A stretch of DNA of 64,000 bases from Mucilaginibacter sp. MD40 (GCF_002288635.1 NZ_NRSW01000001.1:2809852-2873851), one strand, 5' to 3'. Shown: positions 44,031-53,938, counted from the stretch's first letter. Numbers and translations are program-made. The notes: generated by a model from the letters alone, not told the origin.

Positions 44031-44137
44031 TTTGGGGGCATTCGGTCGTTAAGGAGTTCTCAAACCCATTATTGCTATAGTATATCAATAGTGACTCAAT
44101 GACAGAGAAGCGTAATGACCCAATGACCAAAATAAGT

Positions 44138-44527
44138 TTAAGCCTTTTTAGCTAACAAATCTCTTATCTCGGTTAATAATACTTCTTCTTTAGTTGGAGT
44201 TGGCTCTACTGTAGGTGCAACAGCTTCTTTCTTTTTAAAGCTATTAAGGCCTTTAATGATAATGAACAACGCTAACGCGATAATGATGAATGAAATAACT
44301 TGAGAGATAAAGTTACCGTATTTAATAGCTGTACCGGGTATTACCAGCTCGCTTAGGTTACTTAAATGAGCAGCCTTTAATGCAGGCGTAAGTATTGCAG
44401 GAGTAATAATATCATCAACCAATGATTTTACGATACTACCAAAAGCACCACCGATTACTACTGCAACTGCCAGATCTAATACGTTGCCTTTAACGGCAAA
44501 TTCTTTAAACTCTTTTACAAATCCCAT
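44138..44527 (-). CDS. mscL: Large-conductance mechanosensitive channel
   Basis: 129 residues. It opens under membrane tension to release solutes in hypo-osmotic shock. The N-terminus MGFVKEFKEFAVKGNVLDLAVAVVIGGAFG is the amphipathic helix and gate-lining TM1; TM2 is ISQVISFIIIALALFIIIKG, then a cytoplasmic helix with EVLLTEIRDLLAKK. Full length. The gap to the convergent ChaN gene (44031-44137) holds only short AATGACC-like repeats. Confidence 0.97.
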   Translation of the reverse strand: MGFVKEFKEFAVKGNVLDLAVAVVIGGAFGSIVKSLVDDIITPAILTPALKAAHLSNLSELVIPGTAIKYGNFISQVISFIIIALALFIIIKGLNSFKKKEAVAPTVEPTPTKEEVLLTEIRDLLAKKA

Positions 44528-44637
44528 AATGTTTTCCGTTTGTTGTTTTAACTAAAGTTAACAATAAATATCTCTTTACGCCAAACAAAAGCACACCCAA
44601 AAACATTTTACAACGTAAATGCGGCTTTTATAAGTTA

Positions 44638-44670
44638 TTTTAAAACTTACACGTAATTGCTGTATTTTTG
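44638..44670 (+). promoter_or_regulatory. Promoter of rpoN
   Basis: TATTTTTG at 44663-44670 is an exact -7 box; TTTT at 44638-44641 with a 21-bp spacer is a weak -33. The ATG follows 20 bases later. Confidence 0.45.
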
Positions 44671-44690
44671 GCTCCGCGTCTATTTTTATT

Positions 44691-46163
44691 ATGCTAAAAC
44701 AAAATCTTCAACAGAAACTTTTACAAAAGCTTTCGCCGCAGCAAATACAATTCATCAAATTGCTGCAGGTGCCTACCGTATCATTAGATACCCGTATCAA
44801 GGAAGAACTGGAAGAGAACCCGGCACTTGAAGATATGAGCCTCACCAATATAAATGAGCCTGAGGAGCAATACCCGGATCGTGATCCTGATGATAATTAT
44901 GATAACGATAACGAGGGTGGTGAAATGGACGAATTTAACATTGACGACTATTTACAGGACGACAGTGTAAATGATTATGGCAGCCGTTACGATAATAATG
45001 GCGATGACGACGACGACCGCAAAGAAATACCAATAGCTGTACAAAGTTCATTTTTTGAAAACTTACAAGCTCAGTTAGATCTGTTACCGTTATCTGATAA
45101 AGATTTTTCTATTGGCAAACAGATCATTGGCAGCCTTGATGATGATGGCTATCTCAGACGCCCTATTATGTCGCTCACAGACGACCTGGCATTTTCGCAA
45201 AATGTGATGGCCGAGGATGAGGAAGTTGAAGACATGCTGAAAGTGATACAGGGTTTTGACCCGGCAGGGGTTGGCGCACGAACATTACAAGAGTGCCTGC
45301 TTATACAACTACGCCGTAAGGATGTAAATGACCCGGTAATTAAAAAAGCCATTTTAGTGGTAGAAAATTACCTTGAAGAGTTTACCCGTAAACATTACGA
45401 TAAGCTGGAAAGAGCGCTCAGCATGAACGCTCATGAATTACGGGCTGTAGTAGGAGAAATCCTTAAACTTAACCCTAAGCCTGGCGATAGTAATGAGGTA
45501 AGTACCAAACAAATGCAGGTTATACCCGATTTTCATATCAAAAACAATGATGGTGTACTGGTACTTACACTGAACTCTAAAAACGCGCCCGAATTAAGAG
45601 TAAGCCGCTCTTATCAGGAAATGTTTCAACATTATGATAAAGCTTCACAAAAAGATAAAAAGCTAAAAGAGGCCGTTCAGTTTGTTAAACAAAAGCTCGA
45701 TTCGGCAAAATGGTTTATTGATGCTATTAAGCAAAGGCAGCAAACTTTGCTTAAAACCATGAATGCCATTATGCAATATCAATACGATTTCTTTTTAACC
45801 GGCGATGATAAGAATCTGAAGCCAATGATCCTGAAAGATATTGCCGACCGTATAGGTATGGATATATCAACGGTATCACGTGTGGCTAATTCCAAATATG
45901 TACAAACAGAGCATGGCACCTTTCTGCTAAAATCATTCTTTAGCGAAGCTATACAAACGGAAAGCGGCGAAGAGGTTTCTAACAAAGAAGTTAAAAAAAT
46001 ACTGGAAGAGCATATAGGCAAGGAGGATAAACGCCATCCATTAGCCGATGAAAAACTTACAGAAATTTTAAAGGAAGCCGGTTATAATATTGCCCGCCGT
46101 ACGGTTGCTAAATACCGCGAACAGATGAACATACCGGTTGCAAGGCTAAGGAAAGAGTTATAA
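44691..46163 (+). CDS. rpoN: RNA polymerase sigma-54 factor
   Basis: 490 residues. The glutamine-rich activator-interacting region I (LKQNLQQKLLQKLSPQQIQF, residues 2-21) is followed by an acidic region II (about 60-110, with runs of Asp and Asn), the core-binding domain, and at the C-terminus the RpoN box ARRTVAKYREQM that reads the -24 element. Sigma-54 promoters need bEBP activators; none is encoded here and no TGGCAC-N5-TTGC promoter was noticed in the gaps. Monocistronic. Confidence 0.97.
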   Translation: MLKQNLQQKLLQKLSPQQIQFIKLLQVPTVSLDTRIKEELEENPALEDMSLTNINEPEEQYPDRDPDDNYDNDNEGGEMDEFNIDDYLQDDSVNDYGSRYDNNGDDDDDRKEIPIAVQSSFFENLQAQLDLLPLSDKDFSIGKQIIGSLDDDGYLRRPIMSLTDDLAFSQNVMAEDEEVEDMLKVIQGFDPAGVGARTLQECLLIQLRRKDVNDPVIKKAILVVENYLEEFTRKHYDKLERALSMNAHELRAVVGEILKLNPKPGDSNEVSTKQMQVIPDFHIKNNDGVLVLTLNSKNAPELRVSRSYQEMFQHYDKASQKDKKLKEAVQFVKQKLDSAKWFIDAIKQRQQTLLKTMNAIMQYQYDFFLTGDDKNLKPMILKDIADRIGMDISTVSRVANSKYVQTEHGTFLLKSFFSEAIQTESGEEVSNKEVKKILEEHIGKEDKRHPLADEKLTEILKEAGYNIARRTVAKYREQMNIPVARLRKEL

Positions 46164-46229
46164 GATTTGAGCTTTTTTACTGCCGGAAAAATATCCGAAA
46201 ATACAGAGCTGTAAGCTTAAATAATACTG

Positions 46230-47246
46230 TTACCAACCATGTTGCGGGCCCGTAAGCTTATATTTATTATTGAGTAGTATCCCCAATACCAGCTCGTGTG
46301 AGCCGTTGCTTACCGTTCTGAGCGGTGATGTGGTAGCATCGTAAGCGTAACTCACATTAATAAGTGAACTGAGGTTAAAACCTGCCAATACGCCAAAGGA
46401 ATCATTACGCCTGTAAGAGCCTCCAAACCAAAACCTCTCTCTAAAAGACATCTTCACATTTACATCAAATGTAGCCGGTAGCGGATCAATAAACTTTAGC
46501 AATGCCGATGGCAGTATCGAAACGTCATCAGAAAGATAAAGCCGTACCCCTGCCGTTACAAAGTAATGCGGAACAGTTTTATTAATGTTAGCATTATTGG
46601 TAGAGGTAGAAATATATTGTGTTTGAGGTAATATTTGCTGCGCCGAAACACCAAAATAATAGTTGGCAGAGTATGCCCACAACCCTAACCCTAAATCCGG
46701 CTTCCATTTATTATTTTCAAGATAATTAAGTACGGGGTCATTTGGGTTTTCAAAGGTTAACTGCGATGTATTTAAATGCAGGTGATTGGCACCTGCTGAT
46801 ACACCAACCGCTAAATTAAGTTTACTGGTAATACCCAAGTGATAGGCATATGTCACGGCAACATTTGTTTGATCTAATGGCCCTGCCTTATCAGTTACCA
46901 ACATAAACCCTATGCCGTGGTGCGGCTCTGCCGCGCGATAGTCACTGGTGTATAAACGGCTGTATGGGCTTTCCCCTCCCATCGGCTCTAAACCGGCAGC
47001 ATCACCCTGTGTAAACGCTGTTCCTATCGGCGCATTTATGGTAGCGAACGCTGTGACAGGTGCGCCGTCTATCCCGCTCCACTGGCTTCTGTAACCGAGC
47101 TTAACATCTGTATAATTCTCAATGCCAGTAACAGCGGGGTTCAATAAAAAGTTATTAAGAACATACTGTGTGTATTGAGGTTTTTGCTGCGCGTTTACCA
47201 ATGCAGCAAAACTTACAAGAATAATAAGTGATAAGGCTCTTTTCAA
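46230..47246 (-). CDS. PorP/SprF family type IX secretion-associated membrane protein
   Basis: 338 residues. Signal peptide MKRALSLIILVSFAALVNAQ, then QKPQYTQYVLNNFLLNPAVTGIENYTDVKLGYRSQW, a strong PorP/SprF start, and barrel strands ending GILLNNKYKL. The start codon is TTG at 47246: the preceding codon is a stop and the next in-frame ATG lies past the signal peptide. Members assist secretion or surface attachment of gliding adhesins. No adhesin gene adjoins it. Confidence 0.92.
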   Translation of the reverse strand: MKRALSLIILVSFAALVNAQQKPQYTQYVLNNFLLNPAVTGIENYTDVKLGYRSQWSGIDGAPVTAFATINAPIGTAFTQGDAAGLEPMGGESPYSRLYTSDYRAAEPHHGIGFMLVTDKAGPLDQTNVAVTYAYHLGITSKLNLAVGVSAGANHLHLNTSQLTFENPNDPVLNYLENNKWKPDLGLGLWAYSANYYFGVSAQQILPQTQYISTSTNNANINKTVPHYFVTAGVRLYLSDDVSILPSALLKFIDPLPATFDVNVKMSFRERFWFGGSYRRNDSFGVLAGFNLSSLINVSYAYDATTSPLRTVSNGSHELVLGILLNNKYKLTGPQHGW

Positions 47247-47297
47247 TTAAATTGCAGGAATAATTACCGTAACAGTTAACAGGCTAACTCCGTAAAA

Positions 47298-48002
47298 TTA
47301 TATAAATTTATCTGGGTTAGGTACCAGGTTAAGAAATTTTTCGATGTTCTTTTCATAACTTGATTGATCGAGCTGATAATAAAAAGCGCCTTTTTTTGAT
47401 GATTGCTTATCTTTCTCGTTCTGCTTGATGAGTAAACCGGTTGATAATAATTTACGGCTAAAATTTCGGTCGTCAAATTTGGTTTGGTAAACCCCTTCGT
47501 AGAGTGTTTGCAATTGCGGTATGGTAAATTTACCCGGCAATAACTGAAATAGTATAGGATGCAAAGCGGCCTTATAGCGTAATTGCTTTAAAGCAAGCTT
47601 AACCATTTCGCTGTGGTCAAAAATAAGTTCGGGCATTTCTGTAAGCAGGAACCACTCCGGATGGTTTACATCCACCAATTGTTTCTCGTATTGATGGATA
47701 TCTATCAACGCAAAGTAGGCTATAGATATCGTACGGTCTACAGGGTCGCGGTCTGGGTTACCAAAAACCCTAAACTGCTCCATGTATACATTTTTTAAAC
47801 CGGTGCGCTCATACAAAACCCGGTTGGCGGCATCTTCGGGGCTTTCGGTTGGGTTAATAAAACCACCCATCAGGCTCCACTTCCCTATTCCCGGTTCAAT
47901 GGCACGTTGTACCAGCAAAAGTTTTACGTTCTGCCCGTCAAATCCAAAAATGATACAATCTACAGCAACTAATATTTTTTTTTGACCCGGATACTGGTGC
48001 AT
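47298..48002 (-). CDS. Nudix-domain transcriptional regulator (NrtR/AraR-like)
   Basis: 234 residues. The Nudix domain (10-140) has lost catalytic residues: the box G47...E53...R61 has Val62 and Arg66 where the hydrolase has glutamates. A winged helix with QLQTLYEGVYQTKFDDRNFSRKLL (about 170-200) follows. This is the architecture of NrtR and the Bacteroides AraR-type sugar regulators. It lies 27 bases after the sugar MFS gene on the same strand, so it probably senses a sugar or its phosphate and controls that permease. Confidence 0.88.
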   Translation of the reverse strand: MHQYPGQKKILVAVDCIIFGFDGQNVKLLLVQRAIEPGIGKWSLMGGFINPTESPEDAANRVLYERTGLKNVYMEQFRVFGNPDRDPVDRTISIAYFALIDIHQYEKQLVDVNHPEWFLLTEMPELIFDHSEMVKLALKQLRYKAALHPILFQLLPGKFTIPQLQTLYEGVYQTKFDDRNFSRKLLSTGLLIKQNEKDKQSSKKGAFYYQLDQSSYEKNIEKFLNLVPNPDKFI

Positions 48003-48029
48003 TTTTCTATAGTTTATTGATCTGAATAC

Positions 48030-49304
48030 TTAATGAGCGTTAACTACATCAAGCTTTTTAACACGCAGGTTTTTAATGCCAAACCACAGTATGGCCGCAA
48101 AACATATACATGGTACAATATACGAAAATTGGATGTTGGTTAAATCGGATATCTTACCCATTATTGGAGGCAGCACGGCACCGCCAACAATACCCATAAT
48201 AACCAGTGATGAGCCCAGCTTCGTTTTCTTACCAAGATCACGGATACTTAATGAGAATATGGTTGGAAACATAATCGACATAAAGAACCAAACTGCCATT
48301 AACACATATATAGCTGCATGGCCTTCTATGTTAATTGCTGTGATAATTAAAGCGATATTGATGATAGCATAAGTAACTAACAGCCTAACCGGGTTAAATA
48401 TCAACATAAGCCCTGTGCCCGAAAGCCTACCGATCATAAATAGCAGGAACGCAATACTTAATAGTTCAGCAGCATCTTTTTCGCCAATACCTGCAACGTG
48501 ATAGCTATAACGTATAAAAAAGCTGCTTACACAAGCTTGTGCGCCAACATAAAAAAATTCGGCCAGCACACCAGACATCAGATGTTTATCTTTCAATAGT
48601 TCACCAATACGTGCAGACAAAGGCATCTTGTTATCGAGCGCCTCATCTGTTTCTTCTTTTACTTTCGGAAAATGAGTACGCCATACCATCACTGCAACCG
48701 AAAAAACAAGCAGGCCGATCACCAGGTAAGGTATTTGTACCGAAGAGGCTTCATGCGTAAGGTAAGCATCCAGTTGCTGAGGTGACATTGCCTTTTCTTC
48801 GGCCGGACCAAGCAGTTTACCCGATAAAATAAAACGGCCGCCAATTAACGGCGCCAAAGTAGCTGCAAGCCCATTGAAGGTTTGAGCCAGGTTAATTCGC
48901 ACTGTAGCGCCTTTGGGTTCACCTACCAATGTTATAAGCGGGTTGGCAGCAGTTTCGAGGAAAGCCATTCCTGAAAACACAATAAAAAGCGAGCCCAAAA
49001 AAAACGCGTAATTACGTACAGCAGCAGCCGGGTAAAACAATATGGCGCCTACAGAAAAAAGCAATAGTCCAAGAATGATCCCTCCCTTGTAGCTATATTT
49101 TTTCATGAACTGGGCTGCCGGTATGGGTAAAATAAAATAAGCGATGTATGACGCGGAATCAATTAACGATGATTGGAAATCTGATAACTGGCAGGCTTTT
49201 TTTAAATGCGGTATGAGTATAGGGTTAAGGTTTAACGCTAATCCCCACATAAAAAAAAGAGATGTAATAAGGGCCACTGCGGCCAGGCTCTTGTCTTTTG
49301 ACAT
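48030..49304 (-). CDS. Sugar MFS transporter (FucP/glucose-galactose type)
   Basis: 424 residues with 12 membrane helices. FFMWGLALNLNPILIPHLKKA in the first helix region, FLETAANPLITLVGEP and RINLAQTFNGLAATLAPLIGG mark the FucP-like family of sugar:proton symporters. The sugar is unknown. The Nudix-type regulator gene follows directly, an arrangement seen with AraR-like regulators of sugar use. Divergent from the DEAD-box-like gene; the 168-base gap between has no clear operator. Confidence 0.92.
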   Translation of the reverse strand: MSKDKSLAAVALITSLFFMWGLALNLNPILIPHLKKACQLSDFQSSLIDSASYIAYFILPIPAAQFMKKYSYKGGIILGLLLFSVGAILFYPAAAVRNYAFFLGSLFIVFSGMAFLETAANPLITLVGEPKGATVRINLAQTFNGLAATLAPLIGGRFILSGKLLGPAEEKAMSPQQLDAYLTHEASSVQIPYLVIGLLVFSVAVMVWRTHFPKVKEETDEALDNKMPLSARIGELLKDKHLMSGVLAEFFYVGAQACVSSFFIRYSYHVAGIGEKDAAELLSIAFLLFMIGRLSGTGLMLIFNPVRLLVTYAIINIALIITAINIEGHAAIYVLMAVWFFMSIMFPTIFSLSIRDLGKKTKLGSSLVIMGIVGGAVLPPIMGKISDLTNIQFSYIVPCICFAAILWFGIKNLRVKKLDVVNAH

Positions 49305-49444
49305 TATAGGTATAATTGGTAAAATTAAGCGCTGAATATAAATATTTAAAGGCAGCTAAATAAATAAAGCTGTAAAGAATTAATTACCATCATAAATAAA
49401 GGCGTCCTTGGTGTTGCATGGGCATAATTGCACTTGTGTTTTGG

Positions 49445-49452
49445 TATCTTTG
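49445..49452 (+). promoter_or_regulatory. -7 box of the DEAD-box-like gene promoter
   Basis: TATCTTTG, an exact TAnnTTTG match 20 bases before the ATG; no convincing -33. Confidence 0.45.
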
Positions 49453-49472
49453 CAAATTCTATACATAATCAT

Positions 49473-50786
49473 ATGGCCTGGGCAGAAAAAATTAAGCTAA
49501 ATAAACAATTGATAAGAGCGGTAACTGAAGCGGGATTCAATGCTCCAAAAGAAATTCAATTAAGAACGCTTAACAGGATTATTGGCGGGCAGGATGTAAT
49601 AGCCATTGCACCACAGCAAAGTGGGAAAACAACTACGCTTGTATTAGCAACGCTTAACCGCTTTAAGCATAGTGCCGACAATGTGCCAAAGGCCCTCATT
49701 TTGGCCCCCGACCAGGAAACGGTTGAAAACATATACAACTCTTTCGACCTTATTAATCGCAACAAAACTATACGTATCATTACATTACATAATGGAGCTG
49801 GGGTTGATAGCCAATTGGATGAACTGGCCGAAGGTGCTGATATTGTCATAGCTACCCCAGATCGTGCCCGGGCTATTTACCTTAAACTCGGCCTCAATCT
49901 CAATAAAGTTGAATTACTGATTATTGATGATGCCCATGCCATAGTAAAAAAGGGCCTGCAACTTCCGGTTGCTGAATTATCAAACAGCATTGATAAAGCA
50001 CAACGACTGGTATTTACCGAAGTGATGCATGATAAGATTGATAAAATGGTAACGCCGCTGATGGTACAACCCGCTACAATAGAAATTGACGAGTTGGGTT
50101 TAGAACAGGTGCCGGTATACCCGCAGATGTTATATCATGTACCCAATTTTGGCACCAAATTAAACCTGCTTAATCTTTTTTTACAAGATAGCGAAGTGTT
50201 TACAAAAGTGGTTGTTTTTACTAATACCAGGCTAACTGCGGAAACTGTTTTTAAAAGCTTGTTGAGAAAGCCACGGCTTGCCACAGCCTTTATTAAACCG
50301 CTTTCATTTGAGTATAAAGCAGTAAATACTATAAGCGAGTTTATGCACGATGATAAACTGAGGGTTTTATTAATAGCAAATGAGCTTGAAGAGCAACATG
50401 CGCTTGATGAAATTCCCTTTATTATCCACTTTGACCTGCCGGATGACAAACAGGTTTACATCAATCACATTGAAGCGCGGGATACCGATAATAATGAAAC
50501 TATCGCGCTAACCTTTGCAACCGATCTTGAACTTGACCAGGTACGCAGGATAGAACAGGTTACAGGGCATAAATTGCAACGAGCCGATCTGCCTGATGAT
50601 CTGGTTATTGAAAAAGACCGCAAAGAAAAAGAGGCTCTAAAGGCTGCAAAACAAAAACAGGTACATAAAGTGGCAGAAAAGTATGTACCCGGAGAAGCCT
50701 TTCATGAAAAGAAGCCTGAAAACGCGAAAAATTACAACTATAGTTCTTCAAAAAAAGCAAAAATGAACAAGAAAAAAAATCATTAA
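49473..50786 (+). CDS. Degenerate DEAD-box RNA helicase-like protein
   Basis: 437 residues from the ATG at 49473. The Q-motif glutamine (FNAPKEIQ, residue 29) and Walker A GKT (51-53) are kept, and motif II reads IIDDAH (DDAH at 152-155) instead of DEAD. Motif III (SAT) is replaced by FTE, motif V by [12 protein letters not shown] and motif VI (HRxGRxxR) by NHIEARDT, so both arginine fingers are gone. A Lys-rich tail ends NKKKNH, as in RNA-binding helicases. It probably binds ATP and RNA but may not unwind. Convergent with the VF530 gene, overlapping it by four bases. Confidence 0.85.
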   Translation: MAWAEKIKLNKQLIRAVTEAGFNAPKEIQLRTLNRIIGGQDVIAIAPQQSGKTTTLVLATLNRFKHSADNVPKALILAPDQETVENIYNSFDLINRNKTIRIITLHNGAGVDSQLDELAEGADIVIATPDRARAIYLKLGLNLNKVELLIIDDAHAIVKKGLQLPVAELSNSIDKAQRLVFTEVMHDKIDKMVTPLMVQPATIEIDELGLEQVPVYPQMLYHVPNFGTKLNLLNLFLQDSEVFTKVVVFTNTRLTAETVFKSLLRKPRLATAFIKPLSFEYKAVNTISEFMHDDKLRVLLIANELEEQHALDEIPFIIHFDLPDDKQVYINHIEARDTDNNETIALTFATDLELDQVRRIEQVTGHKLQRADLPDDLVIEKDRKEKEALKAAKQKQVHKVAEKYVPGEAFHEKKPENAKNYNYSSSKKAKMNKKKNH

Positions 50787-51010
50787 TTTTTTAGCTCCGG
50801 GGCATATTGCAGATACAAATCTTCTACTTTCTTACGTGCCCAGGGTGTTTTTCTGAGGAACTTAAGGCTTGAATTAATACTGGGATTGTCTAAAAAGCAG
50901 TTTATATGTATCCTGTATCCCAGCTCGGCCCAACCCAAATGCGCTACAAGTGATTTTAATATTGCTTCAAGGGTTTTACCATGCAAGGGATTATTAGGCT
51001 GTTCGTTCAT
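50783..51010 (-). CDS. VF530 family DNA-binding protein
   Basis: 75 residues. [24 protein letters not shown], then [32 protein letters not shown] match the small VF530 family, whose solved member folds as a compact alpha protein and was proposed to bind DNA. Role unestablished. It ends four bases inside the convergent helicase-like gene and lies 35 bases after the DUF4920 stop, so it may share that gene's transcript. Confidence 0.9.
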   Translation of the reverse strand: MNEQPNNPLHGKTLEAILKSLVAHLGWAELGYRIHINCFLDNPSINSSLKFLRKTPWARKKVEDLYLQYAPELKN

Positions 51011-51045
51011 TCCTTAAGTAGTAAAAGTTAAATAGTGTGTGTGTA

Positions 51046-51519
51046 TTACTTCACTACCAACACGCCATCGGCCATAATTCCAATATCGCGCTTGGGTTCT
51101 TTTATGGCAGCAATCTCCTCTTTTGTTTTACCAGCATCAGCCGCGTAATGGCGTAACCGTTCAACAGGTGTTTCTTTCACTTTTGCTTTTCCCTCAACTA
51201 CAACGGTTTTCCCTACAATATCCTGAGGCATAAAGTAAGCATAGTCTGTAAACTGAACCATTATGGGCGCGCCATTAGCTTGTTCCAACTTCATAAAACA
51301 ACCTTTTTTCTTACAAACCTCAACTACACGCCCCGTTATCTTGCCGTTGTATACACTATCATTTAGCAATGCTTTATTTAACACTTCCGTATTTATGGCG
51401 TTTTGCACTGTAATGGTTTTACCATAGCTTACACCTGCCTGCGCGGGTTTTATCTGCGCCTGTACAACACCCATAACACATAACATAAGTAAAACAGCAA
51501 GTTGGAATATCTTTTTCAT
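51046..51519 (-). CDS. DUF4920 family exported protein
   Basis: 157 residues from the ATG at 51519, signal peptide MKKIFQLAVLLMLCVMGVVQAQ. The mature part is a small beta-barrel like an OB fold (GKITGRVVEVCKKKGCFMKLE, KTVVVEGKAKVKE) with a Cys pair in VCKKKGCFM that could bind metal. The family is exported in Bacteroidota and has no known function. An earlier in-frame start runs into the GAF gene and is rejected. Confidence 0.82.
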   Translation of the reverse strand: MKKIFQLAVLLMLCVMGVVQAQIKPAQAGVSYGKTITVQNAINTEVLNKALLNDSVYNGKITGRVVEVCKKKGCFMKLEQANGAPIMVQFTDYAYFMPQDIVGKTVVVEGKAKVKETPVERLRHYAADAGKTKEEIAAIKEPKRDIGIMADGVLVVK

Positions 51520-51562
51520 ATGTTGGAGAAAAAAGTATAAAAGTAAATATATTATTAAAAAA

Positions 51563-53938
51563 TTAAGCCGTGATAATTTTCTTTTGATGATCAAGCATCT
51601 CCTTGTAAGTATAAAACTTTCTGACAGGCAAGCTTGCATTATAACAAATGCCTACACGCAGCGCCTTTAAACCTGAAACTCCCTGGAGATCCTCCACCTC
51701 CAACATCCCGATATCATTTTCAAGTAATTGCTTTTGCTGTAAAAAATGCAAATACTGCAGGTATTCTTCTTCCTCATCATGGTTGGAGTATACGATGGTT
51801 AACTTACCTACCATAGTAAGCCGCTCCGTTGTACCCTTTATCACAGCCTTATCTATACGCTTCTTCACAATCTCAAAACGTGCATTATAGCTACCATCAA
51901 CATCAAAATGCTTTTCGTCCATTCTAAAGCGTATAGACATTTCCTGACTATAGACAAGTATAAGAGAAGCTACCTCAAGCGCGTACGGAAGATCGGCCTG
52001 TAAGAACCGGTGTTCAAGCTCCATCTGGCACATGATCTGTAGCTGCCATAGCCTAAGGTTATAAAGCTTGGTATCATCGTACGTTTTGGCTGGTACAATT
52101 GAAGCACCTATGTACATATTGTGCTCAATGCCATCGGTTTTAAAACGCTCATAATAGTGAGGAAAGGCAGCTTGCGCATCTATTTGTGCCTTATCAATCA
52201 AACTCGCCATCTTTTGGTTGATGACAGAAACTGTCTCCTCGTATTTACGCCTGTTTTTATGAAAATCTCCTGTTTTGCCAGCCTCCATAAAATATGTATT
52301 CACACGCTCTCGTTGGTTATCATCTAAATTTTCAGCATTCCTAAGCAGCGGGTGAATATGTGTATCCAGGTAATTTTGAATAAGTTGCTCGGTATCAGCC
52401 TTCAGCGCGCTTTGTACATCCATAACCAGTTCCTGCAGGTTATGTATATTTTGCCTGAGGTTTTCATCGCTGCTTGCCGAGCAGATCTCTTCAACAATAG
52501 GGATCAGCGCTGTAAGCTGATCCTGCAGGTCGATCTGTACACTTCTGTTGCGTGTTTCCGACGATCCTTTAATATCTATTTGCCCGTATAGTGGGGTAAC
52601 GTCCGTAAACGTGATCTCCTTTAAAGTATATGGCCTTTTCTCAGCATGGGCTGTAATGGCCTTCATGGCCTCTTTCCTGAATTTCCAGTACACGCTTGGG
52701 TGTATGGTGGTATACTCGTTCTGGATTATGGCCTGTATCTGGCTTTGCATGTAACTAAGCTGCCTGTCAATTGTGTCAGTAATATAGGGCATTACGATTT
52801 GCAATTGATTAGCATTAACACTATTCAGATCACCTATGTTGGGTGATACTAATTCAATAACACCTAACAAGTGGTTATTCTTCACGACAGGCGCCATTAT
52901 CACACTCTTGATGCCCTGCTCGATGAAACGCCTTGCCATTACATTACCAGGGCTATCACTTAAAAATTTTGGCACGTCAGCTATCGCGAAATATTTCCTA
53001 TCGAAAACGATGCGCGACATCGATCTTTCGCAGATAGCCTCAAAACACTCTTCCTGTCCTTCATTATTTAACAGGTAACTTTTTACAGCAGGTGTAAAGG
53101 CTGATACGTTAAATTTATTATCTGCCTCGTCAAATGAGGTAAAACCAAGCTTCATGTCCGGCAATTTGTATATAGACCGGAACACTTCCAAGATTTTAAC
53201 ATGCAGTTCATCATCATAATCAATGCCCAGCAACGAACCTTTTAAAGCTGATATTGCGTTCTCAACCGTAGCATCATATAAATTAACAATGGCAAAGCCT
53301 TTCAATATCCAGCTCCCCGGAGGAAAGAATTTTTTCCATAGCTCAAGATCTTCAAAGTTGTCACGTAACAACTCAATGTCATCAGGTGTAATTTTAACGG
53401 CTCGTTCGGTAGGGATCATTTCCATATAATCCGCATTATATAAAATGCGGTAATGCTTCATGATGCCCTGAGCATTGGGTATATCATAGAACAGCGGGCG
53501 CGAGAAATTGAAATTGGTGCCGTAGTGCTCATTAAGAATGATACAACAGGTGTTCACGTACATCTGATGGTCATTAAAATCGCGTATAGTGATATCAAAA
53601 GCCGGGCCCGCCTCTGCTAAAATTTGCTGTAATCTCTTAGTTGGGTTAATTAAAATATCCTGAAATGGTACCGTTATGGCCTTTATCTCATTGCGTGTAA
53701 GCATCTCAGGAAAAAGATCTGCCAGAAGTTCACTTATAATGTTAACATGGGCGGCTATCCAGTCTGCATTATCTGTTCCTGCGCGGAACTCAGGATAGGG
53801 TTCAATTAATTTTAGCAGATACTGCGCCCTTTGCGCTGGGAAACCTTCGCCCCGGGCTATTTCTTCCAACTGCTCAATCACCATATGGAATGAAATACTC
53901 AGCTGTAAAGGTGTTTCAGTGTATCTTTTAAAATTCAT
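51563..53938 (-). CDS. Large GAF-domain protein of unknown function
   Basis: 791 residues, cytoplasmic, no membrane segment. A GAF-like domain spans about residues 275-400: AFTPAVKSYLLNNEGQ, then RRFIEQGIKSVIMAPVV and HLLGVIELVSPN. The long flanks are mostly helical and match no family I know by name beyond Bacteroidetes GAF proteins of this size. It has no kinase, cyclase or output domain. It may sense a ligand and act through its helical ends. Upstream, same strand, of the DUF4920 gene. Confidence 0.7.
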   Translation of the reverse strand: MNFKRYTETPLQLSISFHMVIEQLEEIARGEGFPAQRAQYLLKLIEPYPEFRAGTDNADWIAAHVNIISELLADLFPEMLTRNEIKAITVPFQDILINPTKRLQQILAEAGPAFDITIRDFNDHQMYVNTCCIILNEHYGTNFNFSRPLFYDIPNAQGIMKHYRILYNADYMEMIPTERAVKITPDDIELLRDNFEDLELWKKFFPPGSWILKGFAIVNLYDATVENAISALKGSLLGIDYDDELHVKILEVFRSIYKLPDMKLGFTSFDEADNKFNVSAFTPAVKSYLLNNEGQEECFEAICERSMSRIVFDRKYFAIADVPKFLSDSPGNVMARRFIEQGIKSVIMAPVVKNNHLLGVIELVSPNIGDLNSVNANQLQIVMPYITDTIDRQLSYMQSQIQAIIQNEYTTIHPSVYWKFRKEAMKAITAHAEKRPYTLKEITFTDVTPLYGQIDIKGSSETRNRSVQIDLQDQLTALIPIVEEICSASSDENLRQNIHNLQELVMDVQSALKADTEQLIQNYLDTHIHPLLRNAENLDDNQRERVNTYFMEAGKTGDFHKNRRKYEETVSVINQKMASLIDKAQIDAQAAFPHYYERFKTDGIEHNMYIGASIVPAKTYDDTKLYNLRLWQLQIMCQMELEHRFLQADLPYALEVASLILVYSQEMSIRFRMDEKHFDVDGSYNARFEIVKKRIDKAVIKGTTERLTMVGKLTIVYSNHDEEEEYLQYLHFLQQKQLLENDIGMLEVEDLQGVSGLKALRVGICYNASLPVRKFYTYKEMLDHQKKIITA

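Noticed and set aside
44097-44127. CAATGAC/TAATGAC repeats in the ChaN-mscL gap as another heptamer array
   Set aside because: The units are spaced by eight or more bases, not seven, and there is no mirrored arm; not counted with the heptamer class.
51520-51639. 40-codon extension of the DUF4920 protein
   Set aside because: It overlaps the end of the GAF gene and hides the signal peptide that begins at 51519.
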